Assembly: GCA_965227805.1 (NCBI GenBank) | Contig: CBDDGJ010000003.1 | Span: 372,001 to 436,000 of the forward strand | Reading direction: 5' to 3' | DNA length: 64,000 nucleotides | Source: CBDDGJ01 sp965227805 | Lineage (GTDB): Bacteria; Pseudomonadota; Alphaproteobacteria; RS24 | Shown here: positions 25,233 through 34,124 of the stretch, piece after piece | Layout of the letters: every line of letters begins with the position of its first letter | Position numbering within the stretch: the stretch's first letter is position 1 | Position numbers and translations under genes: made by a program | The notes under the pieces: model-generated | Database searches by the model: none | Told to the model about the DNA's origin: nothing | The model's input: only the letters and a program-made list of their open reading frames with translations

Positions 25233-26312
25233 ATGGCAACATCAAAACAATATGGGCTTGGCGAATTCGATTTCCCACGCGGCTGGTTTATGATTGCAGA
25301 AAGTGGGGAAGCAACAAAAAAACCTGTTAGTCTTCGCTATTTTGGCCAAGACCTCATCATGTATCGCGGTGAAAGCAATCGCGTTGTTGTGATGGAAGCC
25401 TATTGCCCGCATATGGGAACGCATTTAGCTAAAAATCAATCCTCTTATGTTGTGCAAGACGGCGATCAGATAAGCGGTGATTCCATTCGATGCCCCTATC
25501 ATGGCTGGCGCTTTGGACCAGACGGTAAATGTGAGGAAATTCCTTATTCGCCTGCGCCCATCCCTGAAAAAGCATGTATAAAAAGCTGGGAGACACGCGA
25601 ATGGGGAAATTGCATTTTTGTATGGAATGATCCGGAAAATGGCGAACCAGATTATGATTTACCGGAATTAAAAGAATGGGACGACCCCGCATGGGTGCAT
25701 TGGAAAATTGATCAACTTGGTGTGCTTGACCAACATCCACAAGAGATCATTGATAATATTACCGATAAGGCGCATCTTGAACCTGTGCATGGCTCGGTTG
25801 ATATAGAATATTTTGAAGGAAAATTTGATAAGCATACCGTCCATCAAAATCTTGCAGCGGGACACCGAACACTGGCCAATGAGACCCTTTATAATAAAAC
25901 ATGGTATACTGGGCCGGGCATTTTAATGTCATATATGGATGGGGCATTTCCATCGCTTATGCTCATTACCAACACGCCCATCGAAGACGGAGTGACACGC
26001 GTATGGCATGCCTTATTGGTTAAATCACAAAATGAAAAAGCAACCGAAGAAGATGTCGGCATTGCACGGGCTTATCAAGAGGCAAGCTGTGCTGCTGTGA
26101 GCCAGGATTTGGATATATGGCAAAATAAAAAGCCATGTTTGCAAATTATGCAAGTTATTGGCGATGGGCCGTTTAATCGCGTGCGCACATGGTATAAACA
26201 ATTTTATAATCCGCGCGCGCAAGCAAAATCTTTCCAGGAAAAAGTTAATGGTGACTATATTACCAAAGGAACAAAACGCGATGCGTGGGAAGAAAAAGGC
26301 GCTGCCGAATAA
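25233..26312 (+). CDS. kshA: 3-ketosteroid 9-alpha-hydroxylase, oxygenase component (359 aa)
   Basis: This is the likely KshA, which hydroxylates C9 of 3-ketosteroids and, together with KstD, opens ring B. The Rieske ligands are C58-x-H60 (YCPHMGTHLA) and C87-x2-H90 (CPYHGWRF). The mononuclear iron site is EIIDNITDKAHLEPVHG (N175, D178, H181, H186), close to the KshA block EIVDNVVDMAHFFYIH. The H60-C87 spacing is 26 residues, about 9 more than usual, with an insertion around SSYVVQDGDQ. GGGAGA precedes the ATG. The reductase KshB is not in the window. Confidence 0.85.
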   Translation: MATSKQYGLGEFDFPRGWFMIAESGEATKKPVSLRYFGQDLIMYRGESNRVVVMEAYCPHMGTHLAKNQSSYVVQDGDQISGDSIRCPYHGWRFGPDGKCEEIPYSPAPIPEKACIKSWETREWGNCIFVWNDPENGEPDYDLPELKEWDDPAWVHWKIDQLGVLDQHPQEIIDNITDKAHLEPVHGSVDIEYFEGKFDKHTVHQNLAAGHRTLANETLYNKTWYTGPGILMSYMDGAFPSLMLITNTPIEDGVTRVWHALLVKSQNEKATEEDVGIARAYQEASCAAVSQDLDIWQNKKPCLQIMQVIGDGPFNRVRTWYKQFYNPRAQAKSFQEKVNGDYITKGTKRDAWEEKGAAE

Positions 26313-26357
26313 GATTGCTATAGATAAGACTGTCGCATTAAAAATAGTGCAGCGCTA

Positions 26358-27167
26358 ATGGGTGAAAAAATTGCTGTCATTACCGGTGCTGCAAATGGTA
26401 TAGGTGCAGCGCTTACCCGCAAGGCACTTAAAAACGGCTATTATGTTTATGCAATCGACAAAGAACCCAAAGCACTTGCTAGGCGCGCGCAAAACCAATC
26501 CAATCTTACCACTTACCAGGCCGATGTTACCTCTGCAGAGCAAATGCAAGACCTTGCCCAGCATATTTTTGCACAACATAAGGCCGTGCATTTACTTTTC
26601 AATAATGCTGGTATTGTAATGCCCGGGCGCATAGGCGCGCAAGATTTAGCACATTACAAATATGTTTTAGAGGTTAATTTGTATGGCGTCTTACATGGCA
26701 TTTATGCTTTTTTACCTTTTATGCGCAAACAAAAACAAGCAGCGCGTATTGTGAATACGGCATCAATTTCAGGGCTAATTGCATCTCCCCTCTTTGGCGC
26801 TTATACGGCATCCAAACACGCCGTCATCGCATTAAGCGAAACGCTTAGCTTTGAGCTTGCTCAGGATAATCTTGACATAGCCGTATCAGTTATTGCTCCC
26901 GGGGCGGTTGCAACCGATATTATGCGTCCGCATAGTGACATGCAACCACACAGCCCCGAGATTGAGAAACTTATGCAGCGTATGGATCAACGCACCCAAA
27001 AAACCGGCATGGCACCGGATAGTTTGGCTGATTTTGTATTTACAAAAATCGCTGAAAATGCATTTTGGATTATACCGCATGACGATCAGCTTTATCGCCT
27101 GCGCCAACGCGCAGACGATATTATCAAGGGGATAAATCCACAATTTAACGGTTGGACGAAGTCTTGA
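26358..27167 (+). CDS. Short-chain dehydrogenase/reductase (269 aa)
   Basis: This is a classical SDR with ITGAANGIG (residues 8-16), NNAG (82-85), S136, Y149 and K153. The D36 in YAIDKE suggests NAD preference. The TASKHAVIALSETLSFEL region and a longer C-terminus place it with the hydrophobic-substrate SDRs. It follows kshA by 45 bp and converges on kstD with a 3-bp gap. A hydroxysteroid dehydrogenase role (for example 3-beta or 17-beta) is likely by context only. The Shine-Dalgarno sequence is weak. Confidence 0.83.
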   Translation: MGEKIAVITGAANGIGAALTRKALKNGYYVYAIDKEPKALARRAQNQSNLTTYQADVTSAEQMQDLAQHIFAQHKAVHLLFNNAGIVMPGRIGAQDLAHYKYVLEVNLYGVLHGIYAFLPFMRKQKQAARIVNTASISGLIASPLFGAYTASKHAVIALSETLSFELAQDNLDIAVSVIAPGAVATDIMRPHSDMQPHSPEIEKLMQRMDQRTQKTGMAPDSLADFVFTKIAENAFWIIPHDDQLYRLRQRADDIIKGINPQFNGWTKS

Positions 27168-27170
27168 TGC

Positions 27171-28847
27171 TCAGTTCTTACCGGTTAAGTGACGCGCCGC
27201 CAAATAACCGAAAGTCATTGCAGGCCCAAGCGTCGCCCCCGCACCGGGATATTTATCACCCATAACCGAGCTTGACGAATTGCCGATTGCATAAAGACCC
27301 GGAATTGGTTTTTCATCATCAGCACGCAAAACCTGTCCATTTTCATTGGTATGCAGCCCGCCTTTCGTCCCAATATCACCCGGATAAATCGGAATAGCAT
27401 AAAAGGGGGCTTTATCAATAGGCGCAATACATGGATTAGGGGTAGTCCGGCTATCGCCATAAAATTTATCATAATAGCTATCGCCGCGACCAAATTCGGG
27501 GTCTTTACCTGTTTGCGCATATTCATTATTACGCCTTATGGTTTCGCGTAAATTGACCACATCGATAGATGCTTTTTCCGCTAATTCCTCAATGGTTTCT
27601 GCTTTACATAAAACATCTTTCACTGCTTTGGACAAACGCGAATCGGGAAAGGCATAACCCGGACCAAGTGGACCTAATGGAAATTTTCGCCGGAAATTCG
27701 CATCAAATACAATATAGGATGGCACGCTTATTTTGTTTTCACCATTTTCATACATGGATAAACCAGATTCAAGATAGGGTGCCGCTTCATTGGCAAAACG
27801 TTTTCCCGCTTTATTGACAATCACCAGACCGGGTAAAGACCGCTCAGCAAATAAAATAGAAGGTTGCGCTGAATCTGAACTGCCTGTCATAATAACCGGC
27901 GCCCACCACGCATGCTTCATAAGCGAAACTTTGGCGCCAACATCTATGCCGGCTTGAATCGCATCGCCTGTATTATTTTTTTGTGCACCCGACCACTCTG
28001 CTTGCGACGGTTGCGGGAGATATTTTTCGCGCATGGTTTGATTTTTCTCAAAACCGCCCGCCGCCAACACAACCCCTTTGCGTGTGCGGATTGTAATCTC
28101 TTTGCCATCTTGCACAACAATAGCGCCGATAATTTTTCCATCTTTCTCAACTAATTTTTTGAACGGCATATTGCGATAAATCGGAATATTGCGCGCACGT
28201 GCCGACCATAATAACCGCCCAATAAGCGCATTCCCCATTGTGAGACGATTATCGCGTTTGCCTTTTAGTCGGGCTGGTATATCCAGAAAATAACGCAGCA
28301 TCATCCTTACCATTAGCATTTTCCACCCTGGTGCTTGCGTAAAAAAGGCACGCCCTTCGTCAAACGTTATCGACATACCATTTACCGTTGTTTGTATGGG
28401 GGTTTCACGCAAATAATCTATCCATTTTCCTAATTTACGCGCGCTCATCGGCATAGCTGAATGTGTGCGATGACCGGTTTTACCACCGGGCTGTTCGGGG
28501 TAATAATCCGGATAGGCATAGGGTTCATAACGCAAATGCGTATGTTCGTGCATAAACTCAAGCATACGCGGTGCGCCATCAACAAATGCACGCAGGCGTT
28601 CATCTTCAACCAAATCGCCAATAACAGCTTTCATATAAGTATAGGCCTCATCGGCTGAATCATCCACCCCCCGCGCGCGTGCATAATGGGAATTGGGAAT
28701 CCATATCCCGCCACCCGACATCGCCGATGTGCCGCCAATTTTATCGCTCTTTTCAATCAAAATGGTTTCTGCGCCATTTATATGCGCCGTTAAAGCAGCT
28801 ACAAATGCACCCGCGCCCGAACCGACAACAAGAATATCTGTTTCCAT
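27171..28847 (-). CDS. kstD: 3-ketosteroid delta-1-dehydrogenase (558 aa)
   Basis: This FAD enzyme introduces the C1-C2 double bond into 3-ketosteroids. The dinucleotide-binding site is VVGSGAGAFVAAL (residues 7-19) followed by EKSDKIGGTSAMSGGGIWIP. The C-terminal substrate and flavin block GDKYPGAGATLGPAMTFGYL is the KstD signature, with its catalytic-region Tyr. The length fits KstD. AAGGAGAG lies 4 bases before the ATG. It is the last gene of the long minus-strand operon, directly after hsaF, an arrangement close to hsaE-G-F beside kstD in mycobacteria. Confidence 0.9.
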   Translation of the reverse strand: METDILVVGSGAGAFVAALTAHINGAETILIEKSDKIGGTSAMSGGGIWIPNSHYARARGVDDSADEAYTYMKAVIGDLVEDERLRAFVDGAPRMLEFMHEHTHLRYEPYAYPDYYPEQPGGKTGHRTHSAMPMSARKLGKWIDYLRETPIQTTVNGMSITFDEGRAFFTQAPGWKMLMVRMMLRYFLDIPARLKGKRDNRLTMGNALIGRLLWSARARNIPIYRNMPFKKLVEKDGKIIGAIVVQDGKEITIRTRKGVVLAAGGFEKNQTMREKYLPQPSQAEWSGAQKNNTGDAIQAGIDVGAKVSLMKHAWWAPVIMTGSSDSAQPSILFAERSLPGLVIVNKAGKRFANEAAPYLESGLSMYENGENKISVPSYIVFDANFRRKFPLGPLGPGYAFPDSRLSKAVKDVLCKAETIEELAEKASIDVVNLRETIRRNNEYAQTGKDPEFGRGDSYYDKFYGDSRTTPNPCIAPIDKAPFYAIPIYPGDIGTKGGLHTNENGQVLRADDEKPIPGLYAIGNSSSSVMGDKYPGAGATLGPAMTFGYLAARHLTGKN

Positions 28848-28861
28848 AAACTCTCTCCTTA

Positions 28862-29905
28862 CTATTTTTCTGTATCCTGCTTGCGTAAATCAAGGGCGAC
28901 ATCAACGATCATATCTTCTTGCCCCCCAACCATACGCCGTTTCCCAAGCTCAACCAAAATACGCCTTACATCAATGCCGTAATCTTCTGCCGCTTTTTCT
29001 GCATGCCGCAAAAACGAAGAATAAACGCCTGCATAGCCTAACGACAATGTTTCACGATCAACACGCACAGGCCGATCTTGTAGCGGGCGCACCAAATCTT
29101 CTGCGGCATCCATCAACTTAAATACATCACAATTATGCTGCCAGCCTTTCAAATCGGCCGTAGCAATAAAAACCTCCAACGGTGCATTGCCTGCCCCTGC
29201 CCCCATACCGGCTAAAGATGCGTCAATGCGACGCACACCATTTTGCACCGCGACAATAGAATTGGCAACACCCAGAGATAAATTATGATGCGCATGAATG
29301 CCGCGCTCAGTTTGTGGGGCAAGAACTTTATTATAGGCCTGAAAGCGCGCCGCACAGCCATCCATATCCAACGCGCCACCGCTATCGGTAACATAAACAG
29401 TGGTTGCCCCATAGCTTTCCATCAATTTGGCTTGCTGTGCGAGGGCATCGGGTTCACTCATATGGCTCATCATTAAAAAGCCTATCGTATCCATCCCCAT
29501 ATCGCGCGCCATACCAATATGCTGTTTGGCAATATCGGCCTCTGTGCAATGTGTTGCTACCCGCACCGAACGCACGCCCAAATCATAAGCACGTTGTAAT
29601 TCCTTCACCGTTGCAATGCCGGGCAAAATCAGTGTTGTCAAAACTGCATTTTCGATTGTATCTGCAACGGCTTCTATCCATTCCCAATCTGTATGTGCGC
29701 CAAAGCCATAATTAAAACTTGTTCCACATAAGCCATCCCCATGTGCAATTTCAATGGCATCAACACCTGCATCATCTAAAGCCTTCGCAATGCGTGTTAC
29801 ATGATCAAGTCCATACATGTGACGAATAGCATGCATTCCGTCACGTAAGGTTACATCTTGAATATAGAGTTTTTCTTGGCAAGGGTCTTTAATAATGCTG
29901 CTCAT
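28862..29905 (-). CDS. hsaF: 4-hydroxy-2-oxovalerate aldolase (347 aa)
   Basis: This is the class II aldolase that splits 4-hydroxy-2-oxoacids (4-hydroxy-2-oxohexanoate in steroid catabolism) to pyruvate and an aldehyde. The N-terminal TLRDGMHAIRH and the metal-site region GIHAHHNLSLGVANS are diagnostic of the BphI/HsaF family. It overlaps hsaG by 4 bp (ATGA), consistent with the aldolase-dehydrogenase complex in which the aldehyde is channelled. The short C-terminal domain (GYAGVYSSFLRHAEKAAE) is the dimerisation region. Confidence 0.93.
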   Translation of the reverse strand: MSSIIKDPCQEKLYIQDVTLRDGMHAIRHMYGLDHVTRIAKALDDAGVDAIEIAHGDGLCGTSFNYGFGAHTDWEWIEAVADTIENAVLTTLILPGIATVKELQRAYDLGVRSVRVATHCTEADIAKQHIGMARDMGMDTIGFLMMSHMSEPDALAQQAKLMESYGATTVYVTDSGGALDMDGCAARFQAYNKVLAPQTERGIHAHHNLSLGVANSIVAVQNGVRRIDASLAGMGAGAGNAPLEVFIATADLKGWQHNCDVFKLMDAAEDLVRPLQDRPVRVDRETLSLGYAGVYSSFLRHAEKAAEDYGIDVRRILVELGKRRMVGGQEDMIVDVALDLRKQDTEK

Positions 29906-30840
29906 TTACCTAGCCCCCAAACTGATTGAGCCATTTTTTCTGCCGTTGCCTGTGCAGCCGAGGTCATAATATCCAGATTGCCCGCATAATTTGGTAAATA
30001 GTGCCCGGCACCTTCAACTTCCAAAAATATGGTGGTTTTAATGCCCTCATAAGTGCCCTGCCCCGGAATATGCAATTTTTCATTTCCCGTAAAATGCTCA
30101 AACTGGACATCCTGTTTCAAGCGATAGCCTGGCACATAGTTTTTCACGTCCTCAATCATTGCCGCAACGCTCTCACGAATAGAGGCTTCATCTCCCCCCA
30201 CCGAAAAGGCATAAATCGTATCGCGCATAATCATGGGCGGCTCGGCGGGGTTGAGAATGATTATGGCTTTACCCCGCTGTGCGCCACCAATCATTTCGAC
30301 CCCCTTAGCTGTCGTTTCGGTAAACTCATCAATATTGGCACGCGTGCCCGGTCCTGCCGAGCGCGAAGCAACCGAAGCCACAATTTCAGCATAAGGCACG
30401 CTGTCGCTAACCCGGGATACGGCATAAACCATGGGTATGGTTGCTTGCCCACCACAGGTTATCATATTAACATTTTGTTGGTTTATATGCTCTTTCAAAT
30501 TGACGACCGGAACACAAAACGGACCTATCGCTGCCGGCGTTAAATCGATCATAATTTTATTATCGCGCTTACAAATATCATTATGTTTCGCATGTGCGCC
30601 AGCATATGTAGCATCAAAGCAGATATGAATATCCTGCCACACATCCATTGTTTGGGCATCCTCTATGCCCTTATGCGTTGTGGCCACACCATAGGTGCGG
30701 GCTTTTTGCAACCCGTCTGATTCAGGGTCAATGCCGACCATTAAACGTGCATCCAGATAAGGTGAGGTCTCTTTAAGTTTGATAAGCAAATCGGTGCCGA
30801 TATTGCCTGACCCGATAAGAGCACAATTAACTTTTTCCAT
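29902..30840 (-). CDS. hsaG: Acylating acetaldehyde/propionaldehyde dehydrogenase (312 aa)
   Basis: This enzyme converts the aldehyde released by HsaF to its acyl-CoA with NAD and CoA. The nucleotide site is LIGSGNIGTDL near the N-terminus. The catalytic Cys is in MITCGGQATIP, and ASVASRSAGPGTRANIDEFT is a family block. The start chosen is the ATG at 30840, 9 bases after AGGGGG; the upstream in-frame TTG at 30849 is too close to the Shine-Dalgarno. It lies between hsaE and hsaF in the usual order. Confidence 0.93.
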   Translation of the reverse strand: MEKVNCALIGSGNIGTDLLIKLKETSPYLDARLMVGIDPESDGLQKARTYGVATTHKGIEDAQTMDVWQDIHICFDATYAGAHAKHNDICKRDNKIMIDLTPAAIGPFCVPVVNLKEHINQQNVNMITCGGQATIPMVYAVSRVSDSVPYAEIVASVASRSAGPGTRANIDEFTETTAKGVEMIGGAQRGKAIIILNPAEPPMIMRDTIYAFSVGGDEASIRESVAAMIEDVKNYVPGYRLKQDVQFEHFTGNEKLHIPGQGTYEGIKTTIFLEVEGAGHYLPNYAGNLDIMTSAAQATAEKMAQSVWGLGK

Positions 30841-30859
30841 AAACTTCAACCCCCTACAA

Positions 30860-31639
30860 TCATGTAAATGTTATAGCACATGTGCCAATATGATCAATGT
30901 CAACGGACATCTGGTCCCCTGCCACAACCGGTTCTAAGGGCACAAGCGAACCGGATAAAACAATTTCACCTTTTTTGAACGGAATGCCAAATCCACCAAG
31001 CGTGTTTGCTAACCAGGCGACGGCGTTTAAGGGTGAGCCTTGCACCGCCGCCCCAACGCCTTGTGAGAGAGACATATTATTTTTTGTAACCCGCGCTGTT
31101 ACCGCCGATAAGTCAATATCATGGGGGCGAACCATCTCTTCGCCCAAAACAAACACACCGCAAGATGCGTTATCCGCAACGGTATCTTGAATTTTGATAT
31201 TCCAGTCCGCTATGCGGCTATCCACAATTTCAAAACACGCCATAACATATTCGGTTGCCGCCAGCACATCTTCTGCGCTTATACCCGGGCCAATTAAGTC
31301 TGACTTTAAGCGAAAGGCAATTTCTGCCTCGGCGCGCGGGGCAATCATCTGCGATAACGAAACGTGACCGTCTTTAACCCACATCGCATCGGTAAGAAAG
31401 CCAAAATCAGGTTGGTCAACACCAAGCATGGATTGCACCGCTTCACTGGTCAGGCCAATTTTTTTACCGATAACGCTTTCGCCTTCTGCTTCCCGACAGG
31501 CGAGCATACGCAATGAAATATGATAAGCCTGTTCTATCGTTAAATCCGGATAGCTATCGGTAAGGGGTGCACGTGCGCTGCGCGTGCGCAAATGCGTGAA
31601 TAAGTCATCGCCAAGTGAGTCTATCGGAACATTTTGCAT
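30860..31639 (-). CDS. hsaE: 2-hydroxypenta-2,4-dienoate hydratase family enzyme (259 aa)
   Basis: This hydratase acts on 2-hydroxyhexa-2,4-dienoate, the small product of HsaD. Family blocks are GKKIGLTSEAVQSMLGVDQPDFG and PRAEAEIAFRLKSDL, which provides the metal-binding Glu residues. The C-terminal half has GAAVQGSPLNAVAWLANTLGGFG. The length is normal. It opens the hsaE-G-F set and lies 52 bp after the MaoC gene. Confidence 0.92.
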   Translation of the reverse strand: MQNVPIDSLGDDLFTHLRTRSARAPLTDSYPDLTIEQAYHISLRMLACREAEGESVIGKKIGLTSEAVQSMLGVDQPDFGFLTDAMWVKDGHVSLSQMIAPRAEAEIAFRLKSDLIGPGISAEDVLAATEYVMACFEIVDSRIADWNIKIQDTVADNASCGVFVLGEEMVRPHDIDLSAVTARVTKNNMSLSQGVGAAVQGSPLNAVAWLANTLGGFGIPFKKGEIVLSGSLVPLEPVVAGDQMSVDIDHIGTCAITFT

Positions 31640-31691
31640 TATTTTAATTTCCCTTTGTTAAGGTTTTTCTTACCGGCTCACGGATGCCAGT

Positions 31692-32147
31692 TCATGGATA
31701 ATACCGGCTAATTGTATCTACAATACATGCTGGCCGGTCTTCATTTTTAATCTCAATCGTTACACGCACCGTCGATTGAACTGCATCTTTAATTTCCTCC
31801 ACATGAATAATGTCTCCTTTTCCGCGAATATGCGCCCCAACTTTTACCGCATTGGGGAAACGTGCTTTACCAACGCCATAATTAACCCCCATAGACATAT
31901 TTTTAACCTCTATAAGTTCGGGCAAAAATTTATTCGCTAAAGACAGGGTTAAAAACCCATGTGCGATTGTCACGCCAAAGGGACCTTGTGCCGCTTTTTG
32001 TGCATCCGTATGAATCCATTGATGATCATCGGTTGCATCGGCAAATTGGTTGATGCGTGTTTGTGTCACTTCCATCCAGGCAGTTGGGCCTAAAATAACG
32101 CCCTCTTGCCCTAATAATGCTGCCGGTGAATCAAATATGCGTGTCAT
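31692..32147 (-). CDS. MaoC-like (R)-specific enoyl-CoA hydratase (151 aa)
   Basis: This is a single hot-dog-fold MaoC domain. The catalytic Asp and His are in FADATDDHQWIHTD (D-x4-H pattern), followed by GPFGVTIAHGFLTLSL, a strong family signature. The start is the ATG at 32147 (MTRIFDS), preceded by a GGGGGGAAAG stretch; the longer frame from 32171 reads through that site. It would hydrate an enoyl-CoA in C/D-ring or side-chain beta-oxidation. It is encoded just after ipdF. Confidence 0.85.
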   Translation of the reverse strand: MTRIFDSPAALLGQEGVILGPTAWMEVTQTRINQFADATDDHQWIHTDAQKAAQGPFGVTIAHGFLTLSLANKFLPELIEVKNMSMGVNYGVGKARFPNAVKVGAHIRGKGDIIHVEEIKDAVQSTVRVTIEIKNEDRPACIVDTISRYYP

Positions 32148-32163
32148 AATCTTTCCCCCCCTT

Positions 32164-32955
32164 TTAAGCATGCTGGCTTGATGTTGAAATAACTTCGCCT
32201 GTCATATAAGACGAATAATCGCTTGCAAGAAAAACGATAACATTTGCTTGCTCCCAAACTTCGCTACCGCGCCCATAAGCCTCGCGCGCCTCCAATTCTG
32301 CCAATAGGTCTTTGGACGTAACCTTGTGCAAAAATGCGTGCATGGCAAGGCTTGGCGCAACGGCATTTACCCGCACCCCAAACGCCGCGCCTTCCACACC
32401 AGCACATCGGGTAAGCGCCATAACCCCGGCTTTGGCAGCGGCATAATGCGCCTGGCCTTTTTGGGCACGCCAGCCCAAAACAGAGGCATTATTTACAATC
32501 ACCCCGCCTTTTTTGCCGGCTTGCATGATTTGCATCGCAGCACGATTAACCCGAAAGCACCCGGTTAAGGTTACATCCAAAATCTGTGTCCATTCTTCAT
32601 CGGTCATATCAACCAGCGCAGCCGTTCCTCCAAGACCAGCATTATTTATAACAACATCGATTGCCCCCAAATACGCCTGTGCCGCGCTAAATAAGCCGTC
32701 AACTTCGTTTTGCTGCGTTACATTGCATAAGGCATAACCGATTTTTTTCCCGGTTTGCTGCTCGATGTCTTGCACTGCTTTTTGTGTGCGCGCTTCATGA
32801 ATATCTGAAATAAAAACCCGCGCACCTTCTTCAACACATTTTTTTGCAGTGGCAAAGCCAATACCCGTGCCAGCGGCGGCGGTAATAACAACATTTTTGC
32901 CTTGCAATAAACCATGCCCGGCAACATAGGAAGGAACTTGTTTTAGATTTTTCAT
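32164..32955 (-). CDS. ipdF: SDR acting on HIP-CoA intermediates, IpdF-like (263 aa)
   Basis: This SDR very closely resembles mycobacterial IpdF (Rv3559c), which oxidises the 5-hydroxyl of the HIP-CoA side product during C/D-ring degradation. Shared stretches include ITAAAGTGIGFATA (an unusual TAAAGTGIG cofactor loop), NNASVLGWRAQ, HYAAAKAGVMALTRC and FLASDYSSYMTGEVIS. The catalytic residues are the Ser of NNASVL, the Tyr of HYAAAK and that Lys. It follows fadE30 directly, as in mycobacteria. The similarity is recalled from memory, not computed. Confidence 0.87.
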   Translation of the reverse strand: MKNLKQVPSYVAGHGLLQGKNVVITAAAGTGIGFATAKKCVEEGARVFISDIHEARTQKAVQDIEQQTGKKIGYALCNVTQQNEVDGLFSAAQAYLGAIDVVINNAGLGGTAALVDMTDEEWTQILDVTLTGCFRVNRAAMQIMQAGKKGGVIVNNASVLGWRAQKGQAHYAAAKAGVMALTRCAGVEGAAFGVRVNAVAPSLAMHAFLHKVTSKDLLAELEAREAYGRGSEVWEQANVIVFLASDYSSYMTGEVISTSSQHA

Positions 32956-32987
32956 ATGCAGTCTTTGCTTTCATTTCATTATTATGT

Positions 32988-34124
32988 TTATTTAGGCATA
33001 TTTAGAGCACGCTCGGCAATCATATTTCGCTGAATCTGATTGGTGCCGGCATAAATTGTATCAGCACGTGAAAATAAGAATAATTTTTGCAGGCGATTTA
33101 ACTCGCCTTGTGCAAGCATTTCCGCATCTTCACCTAAAACATCCATAGCCAATTCACCCAAATCGCGGTGCCAGCTTGCCCAAAATATTTTATTGATTAA
33201 GGATACTTTCGAAAGCCCGGTATCACTAGTGTCATGCAATAATCTAAGCGCGTTAAACCGCATAATTTTTAAGCCGGCATAGGCTTTCGCAATGCGCTGA
33301 CGCATTAGTGGATCTTGCACCATTCCGTTTTGGGTGGCGCAGATGATGATCTCATTCAATTCATTGTGAAACAACATTTGCTGTCCAAGTGTTGAGGCGC
33401 CACGTTCAAATCCAAGCAGGTTCATGGCGATTTTCCACCCCTCACCAATATCGCCAATAATATTCTCGGCATTTGTGCACGCACCGCTAAAATAAACTTC
33501 GTTAAATTCGCACGACCCACTTAATTGCCGAATGGGACGAATATCCACATTGTCTTGCGCGAGCGGCACAAGCAAAAACACCAGACCATCACGGCCATGT
33601 GAGTTTTCTTGTGCCCGCGCAATAAGAAAAATCCAGTCTGCGCGATGCGCCAAAGATGTCCAAATTTTTTGCCCGTCAATAATCCACTCATTACCCGATA
33701 AGCGCGCTTTGGTTTTTATATTAGCCAAATCAGAACCAGCATTGGGCTCGGAATAACCCTGGCACCATAATTGTGTCCCGTTTTTTATGCCAGGCAAGAA
33801 TTTTTGTTTTTGTGCGGTCGTCCCATAGGCAATAATGGTAGGTGCGATCAGCGTTTCCCCTATATGCCCAACACGTCCCGGCCCTCCATGCTTTGCATAA
33901 ATTTCATTAAAGCGCACAAGCGTTAGTAAATCCAATGCACGCCCCCCACAATCTTGTGGCCAGGACACACCAATCCAGCCTGCTTCACCTAATTTTCGCT
34001 CCCACGCATGCCGCAATTGTGGATAAGCATCCTCATCGCCCGGGCTTCCACGCCAGCGTAGCTTTTCAAACGCGCCGGTTAAGTTTGCGCCCATCCATTC
34101 ATCAAATTCATCTAACACATCCAT
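32988..34124 (-). CDS. fadE30: Acyl-CoA dehydrogenase, FadE30-like (378 aa)
   Basis: This is probably the alpha-beta dehydrogenase acting on 5-OH-HIP-CoA or its oxidised form. Stretches shared with mycobacterial FadE30 include LWCQGYSEPNAGSDLA, VINGQKIWTSLAH-type text, FERGASTLGQQ, WASWHRDLGELAMDVLG and RADTIYAGTNQIQRN. It lies immediately before ipdF, the same order as Rv3560c-Rv3559c. It starts right after the stop of the partner dehydrogenase gene (TAAATG), suggesting a heteromeric enzyme. Confidence 0.85.
   Translation of the reverse strand: MDVLDEFDEWMGANLTGAFEKLRWRGSPGDEDAYPQLRHAWERKLGEAGWIGVSWPQDCGGRALDLLTLVRFNEIYAKHGGPGRVGHIGETLIAPTIIAYGTTAQKQKFLPGIKNGTQLWCQGYSEPNAGSDLANIKTKARLSGNEWIIDGQKIWTSLAHRADWIFLIARAQENSHGRDGLVFLLVPLAQDNVDIRPIRQLSGSCEFNEVYFSGACTNAENIIGDIGEGWKIAMNLLGFERGASTLGQQMLFHNELNEIIICATQNGMVQDPLMRQRIAKAYAGLKIMRFNALRLLHDTSDTGLSKVSLINKIFWASWHRDLGELAMDVLGEDAEMLAQGELNRLQKLFLFSRADTIYAGTNQIQRNMIAERALNMPK

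Noticed and set aside
28693..29121. 142-codon plus-strand frame across the kstD/hsaF junction
   Set aside because: It runs antisense to two well-supported genes and shows no family features.
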